Below are positions 10,640 to 19,379 of a DNA stretch of 24,330 bases, piece by piece. The stretch comes from Priapulus caudatus (Eukaryota; Priapulida; Priapulimorpha; Priapulimorphida; Priapulidae): positions 680,183 to 704,512 of the forward strand of contig NW_014577082.1 of assembly GCF_000485595.1 (NCBI RefSeq), given 5' to 3'. Position numbers and translations under genes: made by a program. A model generated the notes under the pieces. It made no database searches, had not been told where the DNA came from, and was given only the letters and a program-made list of their open reading frames with translations. Within the stretch, counting starts at the first letter, position 1. Each line of letters begins with the position of its first letter.

Positions 10640-10935
10640 TGGCCTTCTATCTCTCTCTCTTTCTCCCTCTCTCTCGCTCTCTCTCTCTCTTTCTCCCTCT
10701 CTCTCGCTCTCTCTCTCGGGCTCTCCTCTCTCTTTCTCCTCTGCTTCATCGGTCTCTTCTCTTTCTTCCCTCGTCTCTCGCTCTCTCTCTACTCTCTCTA
10801 TTTCTCCTCCCCCCCTCCCCCTCTTCTCTCTCCACTCTCTCTTTCTTCTCCGTTCTCTTCTCTCTCTCTCGTCCTCTCTCTCTCTCTCCTTCCTCTCCCC
10901 TCTCTCCTTCTCCACTCTCTCTCTCTCTCTACTTT
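10640..10935 (+). repeat. Second pyrimidine-rich (CTCTCT) tract in intron 2
   Basis: About 300 bases of CTCT and CCCTCC runs include a 43-bp direct duplication (TTTCCCTCTCTCTCGCTC type) near 10660-10720. Strong purine/pyrimidine strand asymmetry produces false ORFs on both strands. Counterpart: about 5290-5460. Confidence 0.85.
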
Positions 10936-11164
10936 TTTCATTGGCGAATTGAGGGGGCAGAACATCAGGGCCATCTCCTAATACAGGAATCAGGTTTGAA
11001 AAACTCGTATGGTAGTATAGAAATTCCTTGCGGTGTTTTATCAGCATTTTAAACCGCCACTTTATGTATTGTTGCTCGGATTAAGTTCTAGAGTAGTTAA
11101 GACTAGAGTACAAAAAATCCGTCTGGAGTACAAAAATACGCCTGCTACAGCTTGCACCACTACA

Positions 11165-11710
11165 GCTATACACCGCCTTGCTGCTGCTTTTTGGCCCACC
11201 TCTCACCCCGTCCACCCAGCTACTCTACACTCACGCCACTCCCTATACACCTCCTTGCTGCTGCTTTTTGGCCCCACCTCTCACCCCGTCCACCCAGCTA
11301 ACTCCTACACTCACCGCCACTCCTATACACCTCCTTGCTGCTGCTTTTTGGCCCGCCTCTCACCCGTCCACCAGCTACTCTACACTCACGCCACTCCCCT
11401 ATACACCGTCTTGCTGCTGCTTTTTTGGCCGCCGCTTCTCACCCCGTCCACCCAGCTACTCTTACACTCCACCCACTTCCCTCCTATACACCTCCTTGCT
11501 GCCTTGAGCTTTTTGGCCCGCCTCCACCGCCGTCCACCCAGGCTTACTCTACACTCACGCCACTCCCCTATACACCTCCTTGCTGCTGCTTTTTGGCCCG
11601 CCTCTCACCCCGTCCACCCAGCTACTCTACACTCACGCCACTCCCCTATACACCTCCTTGCTGCTGCTTTTTGGCCCGCCTCTCACCCCGTCCACCTAGC
11701 TACTACGAGA
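11165..11710 (+). repeat. 77-bp minisatellite, about seven units, ending just before exon 3
   Basis: The unit reads CTATACACCTCCTTGCTGCT, then GCTTTTTGGCCCGCCTCTCA, then CCCCGTCCACCCAGCTACTC and a tail ending CACGCCACTCC. Copies start about every 77-85 bases; the last two are nearly identical and the middle ones vary by small indels. The left copy at 5740-5930 has about three units. Long + strand ORFs here are repeat artefacts. Confidence 0.85.
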
Positions 11711-11734
11711 CTGACGTGCTGCGTCGTGTTGCAG

Positions 11735-11856
11735 GTGATGGCAGCTGCCGGGAGTTTCAAAGATTCACCGAAGCCAGAACGAACGGCAGGGATGCTGAGA
11801 AGGGCTTCACGGAGTTTCCCGCGCTTGTCGGCGAGATGCGAGCATCGAGGACAACG
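11735..11856 (+). CDS. PPP2R3: PPP2R3-like exon 3 (lineage-specific linker)
   Basis: This 122-nt candidate exon lies between CGTGTTGCAG (ending 11734) and ACG|GTGAGA. Its first two bases complete the single base left by the exon ending at 8297 (Gly). The frame then reads DGSCREFQRFTEARTNGRDA, EKGFTEFPALVGEMRASRTT and ends exactly on a codon. That phase is what the next exon (17293) needs; joining 8297 directly to 17293 would break the frame, so an exon with this phase pair is required. I do not recognise the residues, and B'' linkers are poorly conserved. The acceptor sits 20-40 bases after a 77-bp pyrimidine-rich minisatellite (11165-11710). A second frame is open across the exon up to a TGA at the donor, so the call depends on the phase argument. 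Confidence 0.6.
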
Positions 11857-11861
11857 GTGAG

Positions 11862-12050
11862 ATATCGGAGGGAGGAGGGCAGCAGGAGAGAGGAGGGCGA
11901 GAGAAGAGAGGGGAGGTAGGGGGAGGGAGTGCAAGAGAGGAGGGAGGGGGTGGAGGAAGGAGGAAAAAGGGAGGGGAGAGTCAGGAGGGGCTGTGAGAGA
12001 AATGGGAGGGGGAGTGATCGGTGATGGAGGGCGAAGGAATCGTAAGAAAG
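11862..12050 (+). repeat. G-rich purine tract after exon 3
   Basis: GGAGGGAGGAGGG-like runs include several groups of G3-G5 with short spacers (for example around 11910-11960). These could form G-quadruplexes on the + strand and in the transcript. The composition produces Leu/Ser-rich false ORFs on the - strand. Confidence 0.6.
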
Positions 12051-14640
12051 CTTGATAGGCAAGGGAGAGAGGGGCCCACCGGAAGGATGGTGATTAAACG
12101 AGTGGAGGGTGTGAGAGCGGTCTGCAGGAGAAGGGTTAGCACTACGAGTGCATAGGAAACGGGTGCCGGTGCCAGCGGTGGGGGTGGGGCAAAGGAGCAG
12201 GGACCATAGAATTAGATAGAAGGATTAGCCTGTGTGTGTGATGTATGTTTACAAGGTGGTGGGCTACCCACCATTGGCGTGCAACATTGTGGGCGAATTT
12301 TGTACCTGGCCTCCAGCTTTGTGATCTCAAACAAGATCCGTAGAGTGCTTGTTTAAACCCGTTAAATATTTAAGACGAGATCGTGTACATTTTGCTCTTC
12401 ATCTTGTCCTTAATTATTCCACTTGAATTATTAAGGTTACGCGCGCGCAGCCACGCGGTAGGGCGCGGGCGAATTGCTCAGCACAGATGGTGGCGTCCCC
12501 TAGGGGAAAGGGGCGGACATTAGCCGCCGAGTAGCAACCACTTAGCCTGTGTGCGCAAGGGAAATCTGCTTGTTAGTGCACGTCCCACTCTCCCGTGTAT
12601 CAGGATAGAAGTCTGACATGTCATCTCACTTAGGCTGCATCTTATACAGTCGGTTGAGTGTCCCCCGAGCCGAGTGGATGACTGCTGTTGACACAAGCAT
12701 GGAGTGCCAATAACGCGTTTTTCTGCGCTGCCTAGGAGAACGCGTTCACCTAGCTCGCACGCAAAGCGCGGTTAATTAAATGTGCATGTAGTTGTCCGTT
12801 ACGTGGGCTTAGCTTAGTCTAGTAGAGTGAATGGGGCCAAGCGCTGTCAAGTTGTGCTTGCTTCGATATTTGAAAGTAAATAGAAGTATTGATCAAATTA
12901 CGACAATGGTCGTTGGCGTGTAGGTTTGAAGTATGTGAGTGGCTTGCTTTTCTTCTCTGTAACTGTTCACGTTGCAGGTGATTAGTTTTCTAATAGTAGA
13001 TCAGACAAGGCGTACACAAAAGATATTGTCCCTTCTGCACACCACGTTTATTTACGTATCACATGCACTTTACACGTATCTTACGTTTATATAGCATGGT
13101 TGGCTAACATACTCGGCTAAATGCTGATTATTGCAATTTGTGTACAACTTCAGTTGTTAGTGTTACTGCAAACAGTTGCTGCTTAGCTAGTTATATCACG
13201 TTATATAACGTTATATCAACGTGGCATGGTGTAATTGGCAAGCACGCATCGGTTATGCTTCCCCTCTCTCACTGGCATGTTTTACGTAGCGTACGCTGAC
13301 CGTCAGAAAGTCACACCTCTGTCCGAACTCGCTTTCTTGGCAGCAGGTGGCGCCACCGCACGAGGTTTTGCGTCGGAGGCGAGATTTCGGCGGCGATATG
13401 ACAGCGGGGAGCATTATCAGCGAGCGTAATTCAACCTGCATGCAAAGTATTTTAAGTTGTCATGTTTTTGTGCGATATAGCTGCTGAAGCCCTCTCGCAC
13501 GCACGTGCGCGCGGCGGCCCCGGCATCTGGCGAGATGCAAGAACGCAAATCAACTCGTCGGCTAAAAATATGCGCGACCGCGACTTACAAAGGTTAGAGC
13601 AATGATGCGGCGAGCCGCGCACCCTACCACCGTCCACCCACGCGAGAATCGAGAAAGTTCGCGACGTAATAAAAAAAAGAAGGGTTTCCGTTCGGCCGTG
13701 TGTTCTCTGTGTGGCGTGTGGCGTGCACGAGCTTATACACGCGCACGTGCGTCGTGTGCGTAGAAGCTGCGCGTGTGCGCGGCTGCACGAGATGTAAGGC
13801 AGAGAAAGTCATCATCCTCGTCGATACATGCATGTCAGAGACACGTATTGTACGACGCTGCATATCAGCTGTTAGCGACGAGGTATCGGAGGAGGGTGAA
13901 GCGAGGGAGAGAGGTCAGCGAGGGGTCACCTAGCGGAGAGAAGCCGATTTGCAGCCGTGGCGATGGGGTTATACAGACGGAGCAGCGGAGGGCCGTGTTA
14001 TGGGGGAAGCGGAAGGAGGGTATTGAGTCTCGCGCGGGGAGGGGTTCAGCGGGGGGAAGCATTGAGCGGGTGTGTAGGGGGCAGGGAAAAATAAACAGGC
14101 AGTTGAAAATCAACACAGTTGGGTCCAACGCAGTTATATGGACGTGGATTTGGGGAGGGTGAAGCTTTGGAAGCCTCAATCACAATGTGAAGCCCAAGGA
14201 ATACTTCTAAGCGTGGTGTGGCAGTGAATAATCTCTATGGGCATGTTTTCGAGGGAATATAAACAAGACCTGACTCACTGTAATTTCGAGTCATGGGATC
14301 TGAGGTGACTAACCCGGGACAGCTGGTGACAGTCTGCTTGCTCAATTGCGCAACATGTGATGCTGGCTTCTCATAAAAGACTCGTCAACTAATGTATCTT
14401 CTAGTTTCATTCTCGTTAGAGTATGGCTTGCTGTGTAAATAATACGGCGCATTCATTATTCAATAATTTATACTTTGTCGTTGGCAAACCTACTTGTCTT
14501 GCATATATATCCTAACCGTCTTGCCGTAAAATTGCTCATGCTGCCATGTTTAAAAATTTCTATGGTTTCAATCATTTGTTATGGCTTCTTCTGGCATCTA
14601 GGGAATACATAAGGAAACAATATTATATTGGCCATCTGTA
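12051..14640. other. Intron 3, left part: no gene recognised
   Basis: About 2.6 kb of mixed composition has a short palindrome (ACGTTATATAACGT near 13198-13212) and GC/CpG-rich stretches at 12440-12540 and 13480-13800. Small ORFs exist on both strands, but none has good splice context or recognisable residues. Confidence 0.5.
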
Positions 14641-14647
14641 TTTCGGT

Positions 14648-15220
14648 TCAGTTAAATTCAGAAGGCGTGTGTAACCAGTCCACGTCTTCGTGCGTGCGAC
14701 GGACGGATGCGGCACACGTCATAGTAAACTGATACTTGCTGTTGAGCAAATTGTCCGAGTTCTCGATAATCTCAGAAAGGTTTCCGAGTTTTGCTGCTTC
14801 GAACCTCGAGCTTGTATAGTTTCGATGACCTATAGATCCCCCGCGAACTATCGAGTCTCCTTCTCGGAGAGCCGGATACAGTGGGTCTGGCCCGAAAATT
14901 GGCATGGTTTCATCCACTAGTACCACCGCGTGCGCTTCGAGACCCCCGCCCACCCCGTCGCGGGAGCTTGTGAGAGCTTCCAGGGCCCCGTGTGCGTTCT
15001 CTGCCTCCACATGCAGTACATCTGTAACACAACACTGAGGTGATAGAGGCATGCCTTTTATGGGACAGTGAGGGCATTCCTCCAAACGCTGCAGCTGGGT
15101 ACAGTACTGTGAGCAAGCCGAGCAGGCAATGACTGCAGTCATGATCCACGTTGCCTCGTACACCATATCGCTGCTGCTGCTGCTGCTGCCGTGAGAAGAA
15201 GAAGAAGAAGAAGAAGCCAC
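14648..15220 (-). CDS. Possible 190-residue protein on the minus strand (unrecognised)
   Basis: The ORF begins with ATG at 15220. Poly-Ser runs at residues 3-9 and 12-17 come from AAG/CTT and CTG/CAG trinucleotide repeats. A short hydrophobic stretch (about residues 26-34, WIMTAVIAC) and a Cys cluster (CSACSQYC...CPHC, about residues 34-54) follow, then a mixed tail ending in HTPSEFN. An acceptor-like TTGTGTTACAG on the minus strand ends at 15022, so only the part from 15021 down to 14648 may be a real exon. It lies in intron 3 of the PPP2R3-like gene, antisense to it. No family is recognised, and an open frame this long can occur by chance in GC-rich DNA. Confidence 0.3.
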   Translation of the reverse strand: MASSSSSSSHGSSSSSSDMVYEATWIMTAVIACSACSQYCTQLQRLEECPHCPIKGMPLSPQCCVTDVLHVEAENAHGALEALTSSRDGVGGGLEAHAVVLVDETMPIFGPDPLYPALREGDSIVRGGSIGHRNYTSSRFEAAKLGNLSEIIENSDNLLNSKYQFTMTCAASVRRTHEDVDWLHTPSEFN

Positions 15221-15228
15221 GAAGAAGG
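15175..15228. repeat. CTG and AAG trinucleotide repeats
   Basis: A run of seven to eight CTG units is followed by a run of about six AAG (GAA) units. On the minus strand they read as the poly-Ser runs of the ORF 14648-15220. Such repeats usually vary in length between individuals. Confidence 0.85.
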
Positions 15229-15529
15229 CTTCCGTCGTTGCCTGTGAGAGAGATCCCGTTTATTGACAGTCCTTCGCTGCAGAAAGAGAGACAGAGAGAG
15301 AGTGTGTGCGTTTATGAGAGATATAGAGCGAGAGAGAACGGAAGAGAGTGAGCAGGAGAGCCACGGCGTGGTGTGAGTAGGTTGTGTTTGGGACAGCACG
15401 CAGCCATGTGCTTGTGATGGCGTGCGTCGTGCGACTCTGCTATAGGTCGGAGAGACAGCTGCCGCACGCCGTGGTGTAGTGACGCTGCGTGGATCTGTTT
15501 ACACGAGCGAAAGTCACAAGAGACATAAA

Positions 15530-15984
15530 GAAATAGAGAGAGACAGAGAGCGAGCGAGAGAGAGAGAGAGAGAGCAAGAGAGAGATATAGACGCGTTGCC
15601 GCGGTCACCGGTGTTCCTTCTCCGACGGAGACATGTCCGCAGCCGCTGACCGAAATCACCGAAGCCAGATCGATGTCCGGTCTCACTGAGTGGTGTCACC
15701 TTCCACCGCGACACACACTCACGCGATACGCCGCTTATGGAAGGTGTGCGTCGGCGGGAGCACATCGCCGATCGCTTACGTGAGTGATTGATCATTGGAC
15801 AGCGCCGTTTCTCCCACCTACCCGTGCACGGCGTCGCCATGAGGTGAAGCCACTCCGCGCGGCGACGACGAGTGACTGTCATGTAGCGCCCTCCTCTCGC
15901 TCGCTCGAGACGTAAACGAGGACACCTACGTCGCTCGGCCTCCCCCCCACCCGCTTCCCCCTCCCCCTCCCCCCACCCGCCGCC
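15530..15984 (+). promoter_or_regulatory. Candidate promoter and 5' leader of the 15985 exon
   Basis: A (GA)n tract at 15536-15592 is followed by about 390 bases of CpG-containing, increasingly GC-rich sequence running into the ATG at 15985. No TATA box was seen. A (GA)n tract and a CpG-rich leader upstream of a strong Kozak ATG would fit a TATA-less promoter, which is inference. A run CCCCCTCCCCCTCC directly precedes the start codon region. Confidence 0.35.
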
Positions 15985-16555
15985 ATGGCCGAGCGCAACG
16001 AGATCGTGTGCAAGTACGTCTGCTCGAACACGACGCCCTACTACAGCGTCACGATCGACCAGAAGCAGAGCAAAGCGATCCACTGCTGCGCCAAGTGCGC
16101 GCCGGACGTCGCGCGCACCTGTGGCGTCCGCTGCGGCGCCATCCACTACGGCTACTGCATCCCCGTCGGGCCGCCGGGCGCGCCGCCGCGGGTCGCCGTC
16201 CACCGGCCGCGCCTCGCGCCGGGGCCGCACGTCGGCGGGCCGCAGCTGCCGGGCAGGTACAGCGTGCAGAAGCAGATCCGCGTAGCCGACAAGCGCATGG
16301 CCGACGGCGCGTCGTCACCGTCATCGCCGTCGCCCGAGCGCGTCATCCCGATCCACTTCCGCAACCACGCGCTGACGCCGGAGAGGTCGCCATCGCCGCT
16401 GCGCGCCGCTCCCTCCGGCGTCCTGCAGAGGGCGCCGGCGTCGGGGCCGCTCAGCCCGCATAGTCCGGACGCGTCGGGCGTCAAGCTGCGCTTCACGATC
16501 AACCTGCCGGCGCGGCGCGGCGCGAGCCCGGACTCGCCGTCTGCAACGTCTCTTG
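15985..16555 (+). CDS. First coding exon of an unrecognised Cys-rich/Pro-rich protein
   Basis: The ATG lies in a perfect vertebrate-type Kozak context (GCCGCCATGGCC). The exon encodes about 190 residues. Residues 1-55 contain a Cys cluster (CKYVCSNTT, IHCCAKCAPDVARTCGVRCG) that could bind metal. The rest is Pro/Ser/Arg-rich with SP sites (SSPSSPSPER, TPERSPSPLR), ending KLRFTINLPARRG and a Ser tail. GC is very high, with GC3 bias unlike the surrounding intron. The best donor is CTCTTG|GTATTT after 16555 (phase 1); without splicing the frame stops at 16587. It lies inside intron 3 of the PPP2R3-like gene, same strand. It may be an alternative first exon, as vertebrate PPP2R3A uses alternative first exons, but its phase does not join the exon at 17293 directly. 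It may instead start another gene. No family recognised. Confidence 0.65.
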
Positions 16556-16587
16556 GTATTTCATGGTTGGATTTGGCTAGTCAGTAA

Positions 16588-17292
16588 GAGTGTCGGGTCT
16601 AGTCTTTCAGGGTTGGTTGGGGTTTGGCTAGACACTAGAAGTGTCCTCGGTTGCACCATCATTCCGCTGTGCACCTGTGAGTTGTGGTTCACGGGGTTTG
16701 GCTAGCGTTCCTTGTCGCTCACCGTGAGCGCTCGTGATCGCCGCCCGTAATGACCTCCCACGTTGACACCCACACCTTAAAGTTGCTTAACCTCGCAGCT
16801 AAATGCATATATAGACCTACTGTGAGCTCGTCTATCTTGCAAAAATTCAATAGAACTCATATGTATTGCTACTTTCATAACATTTCTTCTCAAAATCTAA
16901 ACGAAATTACTTACGCTCTTACGAAAGTAGCACCATAGTGATGTTTACACATCCGGGACACAGCGGAGCAACAGTTAACAGTTCTTTTCCATGATAAAAC
17001 AAGTTATAATTAATTATTATATGTTTATTCAGTATAAAATAGTGAAATTTGTTTAAATCATATCGTTATTTATATTACTTATGCAATCATGAAACAACTA
17101 TTTGCGCTAACGTAGGGCTACTGCTATCTGTGTGACATAACAACATCGGATGTAATTTTGAAAATTCCAATGTTTGTAGCACTTCTCTGGCTCAATGAGA
17201 ACATTTCGTGATGTTTGCACACTGCAAGTGTGCTCACAGTAGGTCTATCTAGGCTTTTTGTTGTGAGGTTTATCCATTTTAACCCGTTACAG
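16588..17292. other. Intron sequence before the IPRFYFP exon, no gene seen
   Basis: GC-rich up to about 16750, then AT-rich (especially 16980-17110). It ends in the acceptor TTAACCCGTTACAG. A small ORF at 16750-16938 has no supporting features. Confidence 0.5.
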
Positions 17293-17556
17293 AAACTGAC
17301 CGAAGCCAAGCCGTCGAGGAGGACTCCTGTAGCGACGACGACAAACACCAAGCAGCAGCCCTCCGTCGTTGCAGCCTCCGCCGCCGCCGCCGCTGCCGCC
17401 GCCGTGGACCCGGTCCCCATTCCACGGTTCTACTTCCCGCAGGGACGCTCTTTGCTAGGCAACCAGATTGAGGCGCAGTTGCAGCGAGTCGCGGCCGCGT
17501 TTGGCAAGTTCGGCGAAGGCAAGGTGACGCGCGAAGACTTCGGTGATGTCGCCAAG
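17293..17556 (+). CDS. PPP2R3: PPP2R3-like exon 4 (IPRFYFP motif, pre-EF-hand segment)
   Basis: This 264-nt exon (88 codons, phase 0 at both ends) lies between TTAACCCGTTACAG and GCCAAG|GTACGT. It encodes KLTEAKPSRRTPVATTT, a Gln/Ser stretch, a run of about ten alanines, then PVPIPRFYFPQGRSL and a helix ending in GKVTREDFGDVAK. Known: the string IPRFYFP, followed about 40 residues later by (V/I)AK and then CGCPLYWK, is characteristic of all B'' subunits (human PPP2R3A and PPP2R3B). Here the exon stops exactly after VAK, so the CGCPLYWK segment and both EF hands must lie on exons beyond the window. The alanine run is coded mostly by GCC and may be length-variable. This exon is the strongest single piece of evidence for gene identity. 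Confidence 0.9.
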
Positions 17557-17613
17557 GTACGTTGATATGTCCCGCGGCGGGGTCGGCCGGTGTGACAGGG
17601 GGGGGCTCAGATG

Positions 17614-17770
17614 GTATGTCGCAGGGGTAAGCCAGTATGTTGCAGGGGTCAGGCGGTATGTTGCAGGGGTCAGGCGGTATGTTGCAGGGGTCAGGCGGTA
17701 TGTTGCAGGGGTCAGACAGTATGTTGCAGGGGTCAGACAGTATGTTGCAGGGGTCAGACAGTATGTTGCG
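17614..17770 (+). repeat. Eight 21-bp tandem units, seven with a 3'-splice-site-like core
   Basis: Units start GTATGT at 17614, 17635, 17656, 17677, 17698, 17719, 17740 and 17761, exactly 21 bases apart. The core is GTATGTTGCAGGGGTCAG followed by GCG (three units) or ACA (three units). The first unit has TCGCAG and the last has lost the AG (TTGCGTG). Because 21 is a multiple of three, every unit keeps the same frame with the coding sequence that follows (repeating VCCRGQA or VCCRGQT). It starts 57 bases after the exon ending at 17556. Confidence 0.9.
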
Positions 17771-17772
17771 TG

Positions 17773-18802
17773 ATGCTGCGCCGCGAGATGCCCGCCGACA
17801 AGGCGAGCGCGAAGAGCATCATCGAGAGCATTGTTCAGCGCAAGATCGCCGAGCAGGAGAAGTTCCCGACGCTGCGCGCCGCCGCCGTCTCCGACGACCG
17901 CTTCCCCGGCGGCTTCGCGGGTCGCCAGGGGGCGCCGCGCCACGTCTCGCAGTACCTGATCCGCAAGGACCAGATCGAGCGGCGCATGGCCGCCGAGAAG
18001 GAGATCTGCCTCGCGACGATGGGGCTGGCGAGCGCCGGCGGCAAGGTGTCCGAGCAGTACCTGCGCTGCAAGCGCGCCATCGAGCGCAAGATCTCCGAGA
18101 TGCAGCTGCAGCCGTTCCGCGGGAGCGGCGGCGAGGCGAGTGAGAGCGAGAGCGACAACGAGCGCCCCCTGGAGGAGCGCCGCAAGTTCCGCTCGCAGGC
18201 GAAGCTCAACCTGGTGCGCTCGCCGGAGGCCGGCGCGCCGACCGCCATCGCGTTTCCGCGGCAACCGCTCGGCGACGTGCGGTCGAGGGAGCCGGCGCGG
18301 CAGCCTCCTCCTCCTTCTCAGGTGGAGAAGCCGGCTGAGAAGAAGCCCAGCGTGCCGGAGAAGCCAGCGCACGTCGTCAGACTGATGGCGCCCGAGGCGA
18401 AGACGAGGCCGCACTCGCCTGTCGAGCCGACTCGCCCGAAGACGGAAGCCGCGCGGCCGGAACCGGAACCGGAGCCGGAACGGGAACCGGAATGTCGCGC
18501 GGAGGAGGAGGCGGCCGCTCCGCCTGCTCTCGAGAGAGCGGAGGAGTTCCAGGTGGAGAGGCAGCTCATTGCCGAGGGCATCGACGATGACGAGGAGTCG
18601 GAAGAGGAGTCGGATGCGGAGTCGGAAGAGGAGGAGGAGGAGGAGGAGGCGGAGGAGAACAGGAAGAAAGTGGTTGTGGTTCAGGAGGTGGCTGTGCAGG
18701 AGAAGCCTGAGACACCAGCCGTTCAAGATAAACCGTCGGTGCCGGAAAAACCAGCAGTGCTCGTGAAATCTGCGACGCCGACACTGACACCAACACCAAC
18801 AC

Positions 18803-18861
<59 letters not shown>

Positions 18862-18936
18862 CCAACACCATCACCAACATTATCACAGGCGTCATCGCCA
18901 GCAACGCCAGTGGCAGCGACAGTGCCGCCTGCCGAG
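17773..18936 (+). CDS. Large exon of an unrecognised charged protein with EKP repeats
   Basis: The open frame runs at least from the ATG at 17773 (388 codons) to a strong donor GCCGAG|GTAACG after 18936, phase 0; without splicing it stops at 19131. From that ATG: residues 5-115 are basic and helical-looking (IIESIVQRKIAEQEKFP, YLIRKDQIERRMAAEKE), about 120-135 Ser/Glu-rich (SESESDNE), 183-198 and 305-330 VEKP/PEKP repeats, 229-241 EPEPEPERE, 274-296 very acidic, 335-366 Thr-Pro and Thr-Ala repeats. The true start may be an acceptor in the 21-bp array. GC-rich codon use resembles the 15985 exon, so the two may belong to one transcript. Direct insertion into the B'' protein is unlikely, because VAK is followed by CGCPLYWK in that family. 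No family recognised. Confidence 0.6.
18781..18868 (+). repeat. (CAACAG)n / (CAACAC)n repeat inside the coding exon
   Basis: A six-base periodic tract gives ThrPro repeats and then ThrAla repeats in the open frame. The period keeps the frame whatever the unit number, so length variation would be tolerated. Confidence 0.85.
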
Positions 18937-19131
18937 GTAACGTCATCCTCACTGTGTGCCATCTGTAATGCGGAACATCGCATGCTCTCGCGGAATCTCG
19001 CGAGATTTGCGATCGAACGTATTCATGCTCGTATTTATTTTTGCTATATCGCACACAGATTACTTTTAAGAAAACTGCCAAATTTAACAAAACTAATGAA
19101 CAAACGCAAAACGCAACTGTTATCGTTTTGA

Positions 19132-19370
19132 AACCGCGCAGTCGAGATCTGTGGAAGACACGCAAGGATACAACGGACAGTAACTAGTGGGCACTTTTAC
19201 CATACACAATTCTTTAGCTTGAATGTGCGTTGTACATACAATAGCTTGTTTGTAGCTATAATTTTTTAGTTTGTTTCTGTTATCATCTTGGTCAATCTCT
19301 TTCCAGTCACTAAATAATAACCTAAATAATTCCACCAGCTAAATAATAAGCTTCCATCCAACGATCCGTT
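19132..19370. other. AT-rich non-coding stretch
   Basis: About 240 bases without ORFs of note or recognisable elements, between the read-through of the 17773 exon and the CA/CG microsatellite. Confidence 0.5.
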
Positions 19371-19379
19371 GGAAATTCG

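Larger units (their letters stand above)
5951..11710 (+). repeat. Cleaner right-hand copy of the 5.7-kb unit
   Basis: This copy keeps exons 1 and 2 open and in phase, so it is the one to trust for gene content. Its left edge is somewhere in 5950-6000, where a pyrimidine-rich minisatellite gives way to ACAGAGTCGCCTACGCC and then the telomere-type array. Its right edge is in the 77-bp minisatellite before exon 3. Confidence 0.75.
6311..17556 (+). other. PPP2R3: PPP2R3-like transcription unit, 5' part (four coding exons)
   Basis: This entry joins the four exons 6311-6475, 8161-8297, 11735-11856 and 17293-17556 into one gene model. All three junctions agree in phase (2/1, 1/2, 0/0) and every splice site is GT-AG. 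The encoded N-terminal part is about 227 residues from the ATG at 6318. The introns are 1685, 3437 and 5436 bases. The first two are filled with minisatellites, pyrimidine tracts and inverted transposon copies; the third contains other candidate coding sequence. The 3' part, with the calcium-binding core, is outside the window, so function is inferred from the N-terminal half only. Confidence 0.75.

Noticed and set aside
10619-11052. Arg/Glu-rich (minus) and Ser/Leu-rich (plus) ORFs of about 140 codons
   Set aside because: Products of the CT-rich tract; neither strand shows non-repetitive coding sequence.
11033-11919. Long + strand ORFs of 275 and 194 codons
   Set aside because: They are mostly the translation of the 77-bp minisatellite in different frames. 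Only 11735-11856 is kept, because of its splice phases.
12480-12520. CTCF-like motif on the minus strand (CCCCTAGGGGACGCC)
   Set aside because: Two mismatches to the known vertebrate core and no other support; not enough to call a site.
13222-13263. tRNA-like stretch (TGGTGTAATTGGCAAGCACG)
   Set aside because: It resembles an A box, but there is no B box (GGTTCRANNCC) and no acceptor stem at the right distance.
15514-16502. Long minus-strand Arg/Ala-rich ORFs opposite the 15985 exon
   Set aside because: They are reverse shadows of a GC-rich coding exon that has a strong Kozak start and sensible residues on the + strand.
17455-18726. 423-codon ORF on the minus strand
   Set aside because: It mirrors the GC-rich, acidic coding frame on the + strand and reads as Leu/Arg runs; the + frame has the better splice site and composition.
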